From the NCBI GenBank assembly GCA_003539495.1, contig DPPB01000012.1, forward strand, positions 1 to 64,000: a stretch of DNA of 64,000 bases, given 5' to 3'. Of this stretch, positions 52,498-62,621 are shown piece after piece. This stretch comes from Oscillibacter sp. GTDB lineage: Bacteria > Bacillota > Clostridia > Oscillospirales > Oscillospiraceae. A program made the translations under genes and the position numbers. Each line of letters begins with the position of its first letter. Position 1 is the stretch's first letter. The notes beneath the pieces were generated by a model that saw only the letters and a program-made list of their open reading frames with translations, ran no database searches and was not told the DNA's origin.

Positions 52498-52764
52498 ATG
52501 GATCTTATTAACATCGGATTTGGCAATCTGATCTCCGCCCAGCGGCTTATTGCCATCGTCAGCCCCGACTCGGCACCGGTGAAGCGACTGATCCAGGAGT
52601 CTCGGGACAGCGGGATGCTTATTGATGCAACCTATGGGCGAAAAACAGCGGCGGTGCTTATTATGGACAGCGACCATGTGGTGCTTTCCGCACTGACTAC
52701 AGAGAAAATGGCACCCCGTTTGGGGATGAAGGTAGAAGACTTTACACAGGAGGAATTGCTTTGA
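52498..52764 (+). CDS. remA: RemA-type regulator (DUF370)
   Basis: 88 residues from ATG 52498. [29 protein letters not shown], then [26 protein letters not shown], which is the whole RemA family. RemA is a ring-forming DNA-binding activator of biofilm matrix genes in Bacillus. The targets here are unknown. It overlaps the gmk TTG by four bases. Confidence 0.92.
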   Translation: MDLINIGFGNLISAQRLIAIVSPDSAPVKRLIQESRDSGMLIDATYGRKTAAVLIMDSDHVVLSALTTEKMAPRLGMKVEDFTQEELL

Positions 52765-53357
52765 TCAGGGGAAAAACATTCATTATTTCGGGCCCATCCG
52801 GGGTGGGCAAGAGCACCGTTTTGAACGCGCTGCTCAAGGAATATCCGGACCTGTATTTTTCTGTTTCCGCTACGACCCGGGAGCCCCGGGAAGGGGAAAT
52901 GGACGGCATACATTATCATTTCATCGAGCCGGAAAATTTCCACAAGATGATCGAGGAGGACGCCTTTTTGGAGTATGCCGAGTATGTGGGTAATTTCTAC
53001 GGTACACCCAAGAAGTTTGTGGATGCCGCTATGGACCAGGGCCGGGATGTGATTCTGGACATTGAGATCCAGGGGGCGCAGCAGGTGTGTGCCAAGCGGC
53101 CGGAGACCGTGCGCATTTTCATTGCGCCGCCGTCCTGGGCCGAGCTGGAGCGGCGCCTCACCGACCGGGGAACGGACGATGAGGATAAGGTACAGAAGCG
53201 GTTGCTGCGCGCCAAGGTGGAGCTGAAAATGGCTGACCGGTATGACTACTTTGTGGTCAATGACACGGTGGATAACGCTGTATTCCAGTTGAAATCTATC
53301 CTCTGTGCCGAGCACTGCAAGTCCGTTGACAGGATCGAAAAGCTCCTGGTTGAGTAA
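52761..53357 (+). CDS. gmk: Guanylate kinase
   Basis: 198 residues from TTG 52761 with CACAGGAGGAAT upstream. P-loop [28 protein letters not shown] for GMP binding, and [11 protein letters not shown]. Converts GMP to GDP. It follows remA with overlap. Confidence 0.95.
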   Translation: MIRGKTFIISGPSGVGKSTVLNALLKEYPDLYFSVSATTREPREGEMDGIHYHFIEPENFHKMIEEDAFLEYAEYVGNFYGTPKKFVDAAMDQGRDVILDIEIQGAQQVCAKRPETVRIFIAPPSWAELERRLTDRGTDDEDKVQKRLLRAKVELKMADRYDYFVVNDTVDNAVFQLKSILCAEHCKSVDRIEKLLVE

Positions 53358-53398
53358 ATTATATTTTTCGCCGAAAGGCAGATAGGAAGTTGATTATT

Positions 53399-53617
53399 AT
53401 GATGCTGTATCCCGCTATGACAAAACTTACTGAGTACATTCCCAACCGCTACATGATGGTGAATGTGGTGGCACGCCGCGCCCGTCAGATCGCCCAGGAG
53501 GCGGAGATGAATGGGGAGATCCTGGAGGAAAAGCCCGTAACCATGGCCATCAATGAGGTGGCGGAGGGCCTGTTTGATGCATCTACCATTAACACGGTGA
53601 TCGACACCGATAAGTAA
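53399..53617 (+). CDS. rpoZ: RNA polymerase omega subunit
   Basis: 72 residues from ATG 53399 after ATAGGAAG. MLYPAMTKLTEYIPNRYMMVNVVARRARQIA is the omega core that wraps the beta-prime C-terminus. The position between gmk and priA is the standard one. Confidence 0.93.
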   Translation: MMLYPAMTKLTEYIPNRYMMVNVVARRARQIAQEAEMNGEILEEKPVTMAINEVAEGLFDASTINTVIDTDK

Positions 53618-53642
53618 TCACCCGCTGCAGGAGGCTGACATC

Positions 53643-56066
53643 ATGGCGCAGATTGCCAAAATCGCAATAGAAGCGGCTACCTTTGCCATTGATAAGCCTT
53701 ATGACTATTTGGTGCCCGATGGCATGGAGGTCCGAGCCGGGATGCGGGTCATCGTACCCTTCGGCCGGGGAAACCGGCGCTCGGAGGGGATGGTGCTGGC
53801 TGTGGAGCCCGGACTGCAGGATCGGCCACTGAAGGCGGTGGAGGCACTGCTGGACGAAACACCACAACTCTCCCGGGAGCAGATCCGATTGGGACTATGG
53901 ATGTGCCAGCGGTACTTCTGCACCTTTTATGACGCACTTCACGCGATTTTGCCCATTGGCTTGTGGTATCAGCACCGAGAGATTTGGACGCTGCAGCGTG
54001 AGCCGGAGGAGGAAGCACTCTCGGATAAGGAACGGGTGCTGCTGGATATGCTGCGGGAGAAGGAGCAAACCTTCTCAAACCTGCAGGCGGCGCAGCCCCG
54101 GGCACGGGAATTGCTTCAGAAAATGGAAAGGCTGGGATTGGTTGCCTGTCGCAGGGAATCCAGCCGCCGCACATGTGACAAGACGGATAGTCTCGTTTCC
54201 CTGGCTATTGCACCGGACGAGGCGGCGGAGCTTATCCGGGAAAAGAAAAGAGCGCCCCGGCAGGCTGCAGCACTGTCATTTCTCCTGCAAAACGGGGAGA
54301 CATCCCTGCATGAGCTGCTGTATTTTACCGGCGTGAGCCGGCAGGCAGTAACGCAGATGGAAAAGACGGAGATCCTGTCCCTGCGGGAGCAGGAGGTGTT
54401 TCGGGTGCAGCTGCGCCCGTCTGATAAGCAGGTACCGGAGATCCGACTGAACGAGGAACAGCAGGCTACCTATGAGGAGATCCTGCGGCACATCCACGGG
54501 GGAAGGCCCGGAGTGACACTATTGCAGGGCGTTACGGGAAGTGGAAAAACGGAGGTTTACATCTGCCTGGCCCGCCGATTGCTGGAGGAAGGAAAACGGG
54601 CCATGATTCTGGTGCCGGAGATTGCCCTGACCCCACAGATGATGCAGCGGTTTTCCATGTATTTCGGGGAGGACGTTGCGCTGCTGCACAGTGCGCTGGG
54701 CATTGCCGAACGGTATGACCAGTATAAGCGTATCCGCCAAGGCTTGGTAAAGATCGTGCTGGGTACCCGGTCAGCGGTGTTTGCTCCGCTGCCTGAGTTG
54801 GGTATGATCGTGATTGACGAGGAGCAGGAGAACTCCTATGAATCGGAAAAGCCGCCCTGCTACCACGCCCGGGATATTGCCAAATATCGCTGCGCCAAGG
54901 AGGGGGCATGGCTGGTGCTGGGATCGGCGACGCCTACAGTGGAGACGGCTTACCTGGCCCGGGAGGGCGATTACCATTTGTCCCTGCTGCGAAAACGGTA
55001 CAATGAAAACGCGCTGCCCCAGGTGTCCCTTGTGGATATGCGCCAGGAGCTAAAGCAGGGAAACTATACCTCTATCAGCCGCCGCCTGTACGAGGAGATT
55101 CAAAAAAATCTGGAGCTGGGACAGCAGACGATCCTGTTTCTGAACCGGCGGGGCAACAGCCGGCAGATGATCTGCCCCGGCTGCGGCTATGTGCCCCAGT
55201 GTCCCCGGTGCAGCGTGTATCTGACCTATCACTCTGCCAACCGGCGGATGATGTGCCACTACTGCGGATATTCAGAACCCTTTGCGCCGGATTGCCCGCA
55301 ATGCGGCGAGCCATTTAAGCCCATTGGCTCCGGTACGCAGAAGGTGGAGCAGGAGCTACGGGAGCTGTTTCCGGAAACGCCCATCCTGCGGATGGATGCG
55401 GATTCTGTGGGAACGCAGCATGAAAAAATGCTGCAGAAATTTGAAAAGGAAAGAATTCCTATTCTTTTGGGCACACAGATGGTGGCCAAGGGATTGGATT
55501 TTGATAATGTGACGCTGGTGGGTGTTTTGGCGGCGGACCAATCACTTTATGTTGACCACTATCGGGCCGCGGAGCGTACCTTTGTGCTGCTGACGCAGGT
55601 GGTAGGACGGGCCGGACGCGGCAACAAAGCGGGACGGGCTATTATCCAGACCTATACACCGGAAAATGAGGTGCTTCGCAACGCCGCTGCCCAGGATTAC
55701 GACAGCTTCTACCAACGGGAGATCGACCTGCGGCGGATCCGACGGGAGCCGCCCTTTGCCGACGAGGTGGTGCTGACGGTGACCGGACCGGAGGAGGCGA
55801 ATGTGCGCCGGGCTTGTACACAGGTGCGGGACGGTCTGCGCCGGGCCGTTTCTCAGGTGCCCTATGCCGGGATGGACCTGGAGGTGCTGGGCCCGGCACC
55901 GGCCAGCGTTGTCAAGGTGAACAACCGCTACCGCTACCGCATCACGGTGGTTGGAAAATGCACCGCGCCGGTGCGGAGGCTGCTGGCGGCCTACATGAAG
56001 GAATTTGCCAGGAGAAAGGAAAACCGTACACTGCATATTTTTGCAGAGTGCAATCGTATGAATTAA
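53643..56066 (+). CDS. priA: Primosomal replication protein N' (helicase)
   Basis: 807 residues. DNA-binding 3'BD (FAIDKPYDYLVPDG), Walker A GVTGSGKTEVY, motif II IDEEQENSYES (Gln where E. coli has the DEEH His), zinc-binding cysteines in CPGCGYVPQCPRCSVYL and CHYCGY..CPQCGEP, and C-terminal QVVGRAGRGNKAGRAI. PriA restarts stalled replication forks. Confidence 0.95.
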   Translation: MAQIAKIAIEAATFAIDKPYDYLVPDGMEVRAGMRVIVPFGRGNRRSEGMVLAVEPGLQDRPLKAVEALLDETPQLSREQIRLGLWMCQRYFCTFYDALHAILPIGLWYQHREIWTLQREPEEEALSDKERVLLDMLREKEQTFSNLQAAQPRARELLQKMERLGLVACRRESSRRTCDKTDSLVSLAIAPDEAAELIREKKRAPRQAAALSFLLQNGETSLHELLYFTGVSRQAVTQMEKTEILSLREQEVFRVQLRPSDKQVPEIRLNEEQQATYEEILRHIHGGRPGVTLLQGVTGSGKTEVYICLARRLLEEGKRAMILVPEIALTPQMMQRFSMYFGEDVALLHSALGIAERYDQYKRIRQGLVKIVLGTRSAVFAPLPELGMIVIDEEQENSYESEKPPCYHARDIAKYRCAKEGAWLVLGSATPTVETAYLAREGDYHLSLLRKRYNENALPQVSLVDMRQELKQGNYTSISRRLYEEIQKNLELGQQTILFLNRRGNSRQMICPGCGYVPQCPRCSVYLTYHSANRRMMCHYCGYSEPFAPDCPQCGEPFKPIGSGTQKVEQELRELFPETPILRMDADSVGTQHEKMLQKFEKERIPILLGTQMVAKGLDFDNVTLVGVLAADQSLYVDHYRAAERTFVLLTQVVGRAGRGNKAGRAIIQTYTPENEVLRNAAAQDYDSFYQREIDLRRIRREPPFADEVVLTVTGPEEANVRRACTQVRDGLRRAVSQVPYAGMDLEVLGPAPASVVKVNNRYRYRITVVGKCTAPVRRLLAAYMKEFARRKENRTLHIFAECNRMN

Positions 56067-56087
56067 ACGCAAGATGGAGGATGAATT

Positions 56088-56588
56088 ATGGCACTGCGAA
56101 AGATCGTTCTGCAGGGCGACGAGTGTTTGACTAAGGTTTGCCGCCCGGTTACTGATTTTAACGGCCGTCTACACACACTGCTGGACGACATGACGGACAC
56201 GCTGCTGGATTCCGGAGGCGTAGGATTGGCCGCACCCCAGGTGGGTATCCTGCGCCGCGTGTGCGTGGTGCTGAATGAGGACGACGAGGTCATTGAGCTG
56301 GTGAACCCCGAGATCATTTTCACTGACGGAGAGCAGACGGGACTGGAGGGCTGCCTGAGCGTACCGGGGAAATACGGCGTGGTTACCCGCCCGGAGGTGG
56401 TGCGTGTCCGAGCCCAGGATAGAAACGGTGATTTCTTTGAGGTGGAGGATTCCGACCTGACAGCCCGATGCTTCTGCCACGAGATCGAGCATTTGGACGG
56501 ACACCTGTTTATTGAGCACACAGACCGCCTGATGACTGAGGAGGAGCTGCAGGAGTTCATCCGCCAGCAGGAGGAAAGTGAGGACTAA
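56088..56588 (+). CDS. def: Peptide deformylase
   Basis: 166 residues. Motif 1 GVGLAAPQ, motif 2 EGCLS, motif 3 HEIEHLDG, supplying Cys and two His for the metal. Removes the formyl group from new proteins. fmt follows at once, the usual pair. Confidence 0.96.
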   Translation: MALRKIVLQGDECLTKVCRPVTDFNGRLHTLLDDMTDTLLDSGGVGLAAPQVGILRRVCVVLNEDDEVIELVNPEIIFTDGEQTGLEGCLSVPGKYGVVTRPEVVRVRAQDRNGDFFEVEDSDLTARCFCHEIEHLDGHLFIEHTDRLMTEEELQEFIRQQEESED

Positions 56589-56590
56589 GG

Positions 56591-57511
56591 ATGCGAATTC
56601 TATTTATGGGAACGCCGGAGTTTGCTGTGGAGCAGCTGAGGCGCCTTGTGGAGATGGGCCACGAGATCTGCGGCGTGTTTACACAGCCGGATAAGCCCAA
56701 GAACAGGGGCATGAAATTGGCCTTCTCTCCTGTAAAGGAATATGCCCTGACACAGGGGTTGGAGGTTTATCAGCCTACCAAAATGCGAGATGGGACGGCC
56801 CTGGCCATTGTGGAAAAGCTGCAGCCGGAGCTGACGGTGGTGGCAGCCTATGGCCGCATCCTGCCGGAAGACATTTTGGCGGTACCGCCGCGGGGGTCCA
56901 TCAACGTACACTCCTCTATCCTGCCCCAATACCGGGGGGCTGCGCCCATCAACTGGGCTATTTTGGACGGCTGTAAGGAAACCGGCGTTACCATTATGCA
57001 CATGGCCAAGGAGCTGGACGCGGGGGATATTATCTGCGTGAAGAAAACGGAGATCCTCCCGGACGAGAATGCCCAGGAGCTGACCTATCGCCTGGCGCTG
57101 TTGGGTGCGGACGCCCTGGAGGAGGCTGTGACGCAGCTGGCAAACGGTACAGCGGCCCGCACACCCCAGGATCACAGCGCTTTTACCTATGCGCCCATGC
57201 TGAGTAAGGAGCTTTCTCCCATGGATTGGAACAAGCCGGCCCAAAAGCTGCACGACCAGGTGCGGGGGCTGATCCCCTGGCCCTGTGCCAGCACAGAGCT
57301 TGGCGGAAAAAAAGTGAAAGTATTCAAAACGAAGCTTGGCAGAGGAACAAATGCCGAGGCCGGGACGATCCTGACCGCCGGGAAGCAGGGGTTAGAGATT
57401 GCCTGCGGCGACGGATGCAGCCTGTGGATCCTGGAAATGCAGGCCGAGGGCGGCAAGCGTATGATGGCAGCGGATTATCTCCGGGGCCATCCCATTGAGA
57501 CGGGAAAATGA
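56591..57511 (+). CDS. fmt: Methionyl-tRNA formyltransferase
   Basis: 306 residues. RILFMGTPEFAVEQL, the formyl-folate site SILPQYRGAAPINWAI with Asn/His/Asp catalytic residues (INVHSSILP and HMAKELDAGDII), and a C-terminal OB-like domain. Makes fMet-tRNA for initiation. Starts three bases after def and overlaps rsmB by four bases. Confidence 0.96.
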   Translation: MRILFMGTPEFAVEQLRRLVEMGHEICGVFTQPDKPKNRGMKLAFSPVKEYALTQGLEVYQPTKMRDGTALAIVEKLQPELTVVAAYGRILPEDILAVPPRGSINVHSSILPQYRGAAPINWAILDGCKETGVTIMHMAKELDAGDIICVKKTEILPDENAQELTYRLALLGADALEEAVTQLANGTAARTPQDHSAFTYAPMLSKELSPMDWNKPAQKLHDQVRGLIPWPCASTELGGKKVKVFKTKLGRGTNAEAGTILTAGKQGLEIACGDGCSLWILEMQAEGGKRMMAADYLRGHPIETGK

Positions 57512-58848
57512 GCGAGAATAGAAAAATGACCGCCCGGGACACGGCGCTGGAGGTACTGATGCAGGTGGAGCGGGCCAATGCCTGGTCCGACGGCAGCCTC
57601 AAGCGCACCATTGCCAAAAATGGGCTGGAGGGCCGGGAGGCTGCCTTGACCACAAGACTTGCCTATGGCGTGATCCAAAATCGCACACTGCTGGACTACT
57701 ATATCTCCTGCTACTGTGTGCAAAAGGCCCATAAGCTGGAGCCGGTGATCCGCAATATCCTGCGCATCGGCGGGTATCAGATCCTGTTCATGGACAAGAT
57801 CCCCCATCGGGCTGCCGTAAATGAGGCGGTGGAGATGTGCCGGCGGAACGGACGGCCCAGGGCGGCCGGCATGGTCAACGCTGTGCTGCGGAAATTTGTG
57901 ACAAACTGGATGAATATGCCGGAGATACGCTGCAGCGGTACGGCGGAATATTTGTCCATCCGATACAGCCACCCGCTGTGGCTGGTGAAAAGACTGCTGG
58001 AGATTTTGCCGCCTGAGGAGGCGGAGCAGTTCCTGCGGGGGAACAACGAGATCGTTCCCACTACCATACACACGAACCTGCTCAAGACAGATGACGAAAC
58101 CCTGGTGGAGGAGCTGAAGCAGGCGGGGATCGCGGTGGAGCGCCATCCGTGGCTGGAGCACTGCTTCACGGTGAGCGGCACGGGCAATCTGGAGCGATTG
58201 CCGGCCTTTGCGGAGGGGCGCTTTATGGTGCAGGACGCTGCCGCACATCTGGTATCGGTGGTGGCCGAGGCCAAAAAAGGTGACCGGGTGCAGGATGTAT
58301 GCGCTGCACCGGGAGGGAAGTCCTTTGCCGCTGCCATTTCTATGGGGGGAGAGGGCGAGATCATCGCCTGCGACATCCATCCGCACAAGCTGAAGCTTAT
58401 TGACAGAGGAGCCCAGCGCCTGGGTATCGGATGCATCCGCACCATGCTGGCGGATGCTCGGGAGCACCATGCGGCCTGGGATCGGGCGGCGGATGTGGTC
58501 ATCGCAGATGTGCCCTGCTCGGGCCTGGGTATCATCCGCAAGAAGCCCGACATCCGTTACAAGGATCCTAAGGAGTTGGGTCGGCTGCCCGGTATCCAGC
58601 GGGCGATATTGGACAATGTATGCGAATATGTGCGGCCGGGAGGCGTACTGGTGTACTCCACCTGCACGGTGCTGCCGGAGGAGAACGAAGCCGTGACGGA
58701 CGATTTCTTGCAGGCACATCCCGAATTTGAAATGACGCCATTTGCTCTGCCGCTGCCCATCGGGCGCTGTGGGGGCAGGCTGACACTGTGGCCTCAGCGC
58801 AACGGGACGGACGGCTTTTACATCTGCCGCATGCGCAGGAAGGACTAA
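57508..58848 (+). CDS. rsmB: 16S rRNA m5C967 methyltransferase
   Basis: 446 residues. N-terminal NusB-like domain (DTALEVLMQVERANAWSDGS and HRAAVNEAVEMCR), AdoMet site VQDVCAAPGGKSFA, and the two cysteines of m5C enzymes in ADVPCSGLGIIRKKPDIR and YSTCTVLPEENE. Runs in the def-fmt-rsmB-rlmN cluster. Confidence 0.95.
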   Translation: MSENRKMTARDTALEVLMQVERANAWSDGSLKRTIAKNGLEGREAALTTRLAYGVIQNRTLLDYYISCYCVQKAHKLEPVIRNILRIGGYQILFMDKIPHRAAVNEAVEMCRRNGRPRAAGMVNAVLRKFVTNWMNMPEIRCSGTAEYLSIRYSHPLWLVKRLLEILPPEEAEQFLRGNNEIVPTTIHTNLLKTDDETLVEELKQAGIAVERHPWLEHCFTVSGTGNLERLPAFAEGRFMVQDAAAHLVSVVAEAKKGDRVQDVCAAPGGKSFAAAISMGGEGEIIACDIHPHKLKLIDRGAQRLGIGCIRTMLADAREHHAAWDRAADVVIADVPCSGLGIIRKKPDIRYKDPKELGRLPGIQRAILDNVCEYVRPGGVLVYSTCTVLPEENEAVTDDFLQAHPEFEMTPFALPLPIGRCGGRLTLWPQRNGTDGFYICRMRRKD

Positions 58849-58874
58849 AAACGCAGAACGGGAGGGAGACTTAC

Positions 58875-59915
58875 TTGGTTGACATAAAATCTATGACTCT
58901 GGAGGAAATGGGAGAATATCTTCGCCAGCTGGGTGAGCCGACCTTCCGGGCTAAGCAGGTGTTTTCCTGGCTGCATCAGGGGGCACGATCCTTTGACGAA
59001 ATGAGTAATCTCTCCAAGGCGCTTCGGGCCAAGCTGGCGGCCACCTGCCGCATTACGGTCCCTACCGTGGTGAGGAAACAGGAATCCCGGCTGGATGGCA
59101 CCATCAAATACCTATGGGAGCTGCAGGATGGAAACTGCATCGAGACCGTACTCATGCAATACCACCACGGCAACACCGTGTGCATCTCCTCCCAGGTGGG
59201 GTGCCGCATGGGCTGCGCCTTCTGCGCATCCACCATTGCCGGGCGGGTGCGGGATTTGGCTCCATCTGAGATGCTGGATCAGGTGCTGTTTACCCAGATG
59301 GACTCCGGGAGGGAGATATCCAACATCGTGCTCATGGGCATCGGGGAGCCCCTGGATAACCGGGACAACGTGCTGAAATTTCTGGGGCTGGTAAACCATC
59401 CCGACGGGATGTACATTGGCATGCGGCATATAAGCCTGTCAACCTGCGGCGTGATTCCGGGCATCGAGTTTTTAGCGCAGCAGCATCTGCAGCTGACACT
59501 TTCTGTGTCACTCCATGCGCCGGATTCGGAGACGAGATCCCGCATTATGCCGGTAAACCGAAAGTATGATGTGGAGGAGCTGTTTGCCGCCTGCCACCGA
59601 TATTTTCAGGCCACGGGGCGGCGAATTTCCTTTGAATACGCCATGATCGACGGCGTGAATGACCACGATTGGCAGGCGGACCTTATTGCCAGAAAGCTGG
59701 TGGGCATGCCTGGCCATGTGAATCTCATCCCGCTGAACGATGTGGTGGAGAGCCCCTTTAAGCCCAGCCATAGGGTGGCGGCTTTTCAAAAACGGTTGGA
59801 GTCCCACGGCGTCACCGCTACGGTGCGGCGGAGCTTGGGCGGAGATATTGACGCATCCTGCGGCCAACTGCGCCGCAAGGCCATGGAAGAAAAGGAGGGA
59901 GCCGGAGAACCATGA
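58875..59915 (+). CDS. rlmN: 23S rRNA/tRNA adenine-C2 methyltransferase
   Basis: 346 residues from TTG 58875 with CGGGAGGGAG upstream. Radical SAM motif CRMGCAFC, GIGEPLDNRDNVL, and the C-terminal methyl-carrying cysteine in DIDASCGQL; the other catalytic cysteine is in DGNCIETVLMQYHHG-side. It makes m2A2503 of 23S rRNA and m2A37 of tRNA. Overlaps the phosphatase start by four bases. Confidence 0.95.
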   Translation: MVDIKSMTLEEMGEYLRQLGEPTFRAKQVFSWLHQGARSFDEMSNLSKALRAKLAATCRITVPTVVRKQESRLDGTIKYLWELQDGNCIETVLMQYHHGNTVCISSQVGCRMGCAFCASTIAGRVRDLAPSEMLDQVLFTQMDSGREISNIVLMGIGEPLDNRDNVLKFLGLVNHPDGMYIGMRHISLSTCGVIPGIEFLAQQHLQLTLSVSLHAPDSETRSRIMPVNRKYDVEELFAACHRYFQATGRRISFEYAMIDGVNDHDWQADLIARKLVGMPGHVNLIPLNDVVESPFKPSHRVAAFQKRLESHGVTATVRRSLGGDIDASCGQLRRKAMEEKEGAGEP

Positions 59916-60643
59916 GAATCTGGAGCATATCGGACATTGGTCTTGTGCGCCATGAAAATCAGGACGCCTATGAGACGATGCTGATCGGCGAATACACCGC
60001 AGCGGTGGTCTGCGATGGTATGGGCGGAGCGGCCGGTGGGGCAGTGGCCAGCCAGCTGGCGGTGCAGACCTACCGAAGGCAGATGGAGGAAAATCTCCGA
60101 AGCCACATGACTATGGGCCAGCTGAAGGAGGTTTCCGGCTTTGCCATTGCGGCAGCCAATGACGCTATTCGCCGCCGGGGGCAGGAAGAACCCTCCGTGC
60201 AGGGTATGGGTACCACACTGGTGGCCGCCATCATTCGGGGCGAGGATATTCTCATCAGCAATGTGGGCGACAGCAGGGCCTATCTGCTCTCGGAAACGGG
60301 TATCCGGCAGATCTCCCGGGATCATTCCCTGGTGGGCTCCATGGTGGAGCAGGGAAATATGACCGCAGAGCAGGCTAAAAAGCATCCGGGGCGGAATCTG
60401 ATCACCCGGGCTCTTGGGCCGGAGGAGAGTGTACAGGATGATGAATTTACCTATAAATGGAAGCAGGGAGACTATCTGCTTTTATGTACGGACGGATTGG
60501 TGAACACGGTCAGCGACCAGGAGCTGCTGTTCGAGGTGGTTCATACGGAGGAGCCCGAGCACTGCCTGAAAAGATTAGTGGATCTGTCCGCAAGCCGCGG
60601 CGCGCCGGATAATGTTACGGCGATCCTGCTCAAGAACATTTAA
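59912..60643 (+). CDS. PP2C-type serine/threonine phosphatase
   Basis: 243 residues. Metal-binding motifs SDIGLVRHENQDAYE, VCDGMGGAAGGAVAS, NVGDSRAYL, ITRALG and SRGAPDNVTAI are in order, as in PrpC/Stp. It removes phosphates added by the adjacent PASTA kinase. Only 13 bases separate the genes. Confidence 0.94.
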   Translation: MRIWSISDIGLVRHENQDAYETMLIGEYTAAVVCDGMGGAAGGAVASQLAVQTYRRQMEENLRSHMTMGQLKEVSGFAIAAANDAIRRRGQEEPSVQGMGTTLVAAIIRGEDILISNVGDSRAYLLSETGIRQISRDHSLVGSMVEQGNMTAEQAKKHPGRNLITRALGPEESVQDDEFTYKWKQGDYLLLCTDGLVNTVSDQELLFEVVHTEEPEHCLKRLVDLSASRGAPDNVTAILLKNI

Positions 60644-60656
60644 AGGAGATTGCGTT

Positions 60657-62621
60657 ATGGATAAATACATAGGAAAAATGCTGGATAACCGCTATGAGAT
60701 CATCGAGCTGATCGGCTCGGGCGGCATGGCTAATGTATATCGGGCCAAGTGCCACCGGCTTAACCGAATGGTAGCCATCAAGATCCTGAAGGCTGATATG
60801 GCTGAAAATGAGGAGATACGCCGCCGCTTCCGGGATGAGAGCCAGGCTGTGGCGCAGCTTTCCCACCCCAATATCGTGTCCATTTATGATGTTTCCACCA
60901 GCGGCGACACAGAGTATATTGTCATGGAGCTCATCGACGGCATTACCTTGAAGCAGTATATGGCCCGCCGGGGTGAAATGGATTGGCGGGAGTCCCTGCA
61001 CTTCATCATTCAGATCATGCGCGCCCTGGAGCACGCCCACAGCCGCGGGATCATTCACCGGGACATCAAGCCCCAGAATATCATGGTCCTGCGGGACGGC
61101 AGCGTGAAGGTGGCCGATTTCGGCATTGCCTGCCTGCAGAACAACGCACAGACTATGACCCAGGATGCCCTGGGCTCGGTGCATTATATTTCTCCGGAGC
61201 AGGCCCGGGGAGAGCATATTGACGCCCGTTCGGACATCTATTCCGCCGGTGTGGTGCTCTATGAGATGCTGACGGGCCGCCTGCCCTTTGAGGGGGATTC
61301 TGCGGTATCTGTTGCCATCCAGCACCTAAGCTCTGTGCCGCTGGCCCCCAGCGACATCCGGGAGGATGTACCTAAGGCCCTGGAGCTGATCTGCATGAAG
61401 GCCATGTGCGCCAACATCAACAAGCGCTACAGCACAGCCACGGAGATGCTGGAGGACCTGGAGAGCTTCCGCAAGAACCCCAACCTGGATCTGGAGTATA
61501 TCCGGGAGGAGCTGACCGAGCAGGAGGACACCGAGCCCACCCGGTATATCAGCAAAAAGGAGATACACGAGGCTGTGCAGGGCAAGAAGGAAGCCGCTGT
61601 GAAGGAGGAGAAACCGGAAAAGACGGGCATTGCAGGCACTAAGAACGAGAAAAAACGCATGGCCATTCTCATTGGCTCCTTTGCCGCCGCACTGCTGGCG
61701 ATATTCCTGATATTTACGCTGATCTTTGACGGATTCGGCGGCGGAGGGGAAAAGGATGGCTACAAGGTGCCGAACATCCTTGGCATGACCGTGGAGCAGG
61801 CCGAGAATATGTCTGAGATCAAGGGGATTTTCAGCATCGAAGTGGTGGGCACCAAGGAGAGCAGCAAATACACCGAAGGACAGATCATCTCCCAGGATCC
61901 CACCGAGGGCACAATGCGGAAAAATAACCTGACCATTCAGGTCTATGTGTGTGCCAAGGAAGAAAAAGCCTTTATGCCTACCGTGACCGGCTCGAGTGAA
62001 TCGGATGCAAAGGAGCTGCTGAGCAACATGAACATGAATCTGAGTGTGCAGGTGCAGCCCAAGAGCTCGGATACAGTGGAAAAGGGATTGGTTATCAGCA
62101 CCTCTCCCGAGGCCGGCAGCCAGATCAAAAAGGGCAATACCGTGATCCTGTATATCAGCACCGGACGGGAAATCAAGCCCGTGACCGTCATCAACTTTGT
62201 GGGTATGACGGAGGAAAAGGCTATGACCGAGGCCGAGAAGCTGGGCCTGGTGGTGGGCGCCAGCTCCAGCGAATACAGCGATGAGCCTGCAGGCACGGTC
62301 ATCCGCCAGAGTATTTCTGTGAGTACTGAGGCTAAGACCGGCGATAACATCTACTTCACCGTCAGCAAGGGCCCGGAGAATAAAGAGATCGATGTGCCCA
62401 ATGTGGTGGGCGCCAGCGAGAATGCTGCACGGAAGCTGCTGGAGAGCTATGGCTTCCAGGTTGAGGTGCAGTGGGAGAATGGCGAAAAGGTGGATAACGC
62501 CGTGGTGAAGAGCTATTCGCCCAATGGCTCTGCGGAAAGCGGAAGCACCGTCACTATCGTCCTGGGTACTGCATCCCAAGGCCCCGGCACATCTGACCAC
62601 ACAGATGACATGGGTAACTGA
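60657..62621 (+). CDS. prkC: PASTA-domain serine/threonine kinase
   Basis: 654 residues from ATG 60657 after AAAGGAG. Kinase domain 1-270 with GSGGMANVY, AIKILK, HRDIKPQN and DFGIA. A membrane helix (MAILIGSFAAALLAIFLIFTLIF) follows a charged linker, then four extracellular PASTA repeats (starting near YKVPNILGM, FMPTVTGSS, VINFVGMT and DVPNVVGAS). It senses muropeptides or lipid II and phosphorylates cell wall and division proteins. Its stop overlaps rsgA by one base. Confidence 0.94.
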   Translation: MDKYIGKMLDNRYEIIELIGSGGMANVYRAKCHRLNRMVAIKILKADMAENEEIRRRFRDESQAVAQLSHPNIVSIYDVSTSGDTEYIVMELIDGITLKQYMARRGEMDWRESLHFIIQIMRALEHAHSRGIIHRDIKPQNIMVLRDGSVKVADFGIACLQNNAQTMTQDALGSVHYISPEQARGEHIDARSDIYSAGVVLYEMLTGRLPFEGDSAVSVAIQHLSSVPLAPSDIREDVPKALELICMKAMCANINKRYSTATEMLEDLESFRKNPNLDLEYIREELTEQEDTEPTRYISKKEIHEAVQGKKEAAVKEEKPEKTGIAGTKNEKKRMAILIGSFAAALLAIFLIFTLIFDGFGGGGEKDGYKVPNILGMTVEQAENMSEIKGIFSIEVVGTKESSKYTEGQIISQDPTEGTMRKNNLTIQVYVCAKEEKAFMPTVTGSSESDAKELLSNMNMNLSVQVQPKSSDTVEKGLVISTSPEAGSQIKKGNTVILYISTGREIKPVTVINFVGMTEEKAMTEAEKLGLVVGASSSEYSDEPAGTVIRQSISVSTEAKTGDNIYFTVSKGPENKEIDVPNVVGASENAARKLLESYGFQVEVQWENGEKVDNAVVKSYSPNGSAESGSTVTIVLGTASQGPGTSDHTDDMGN

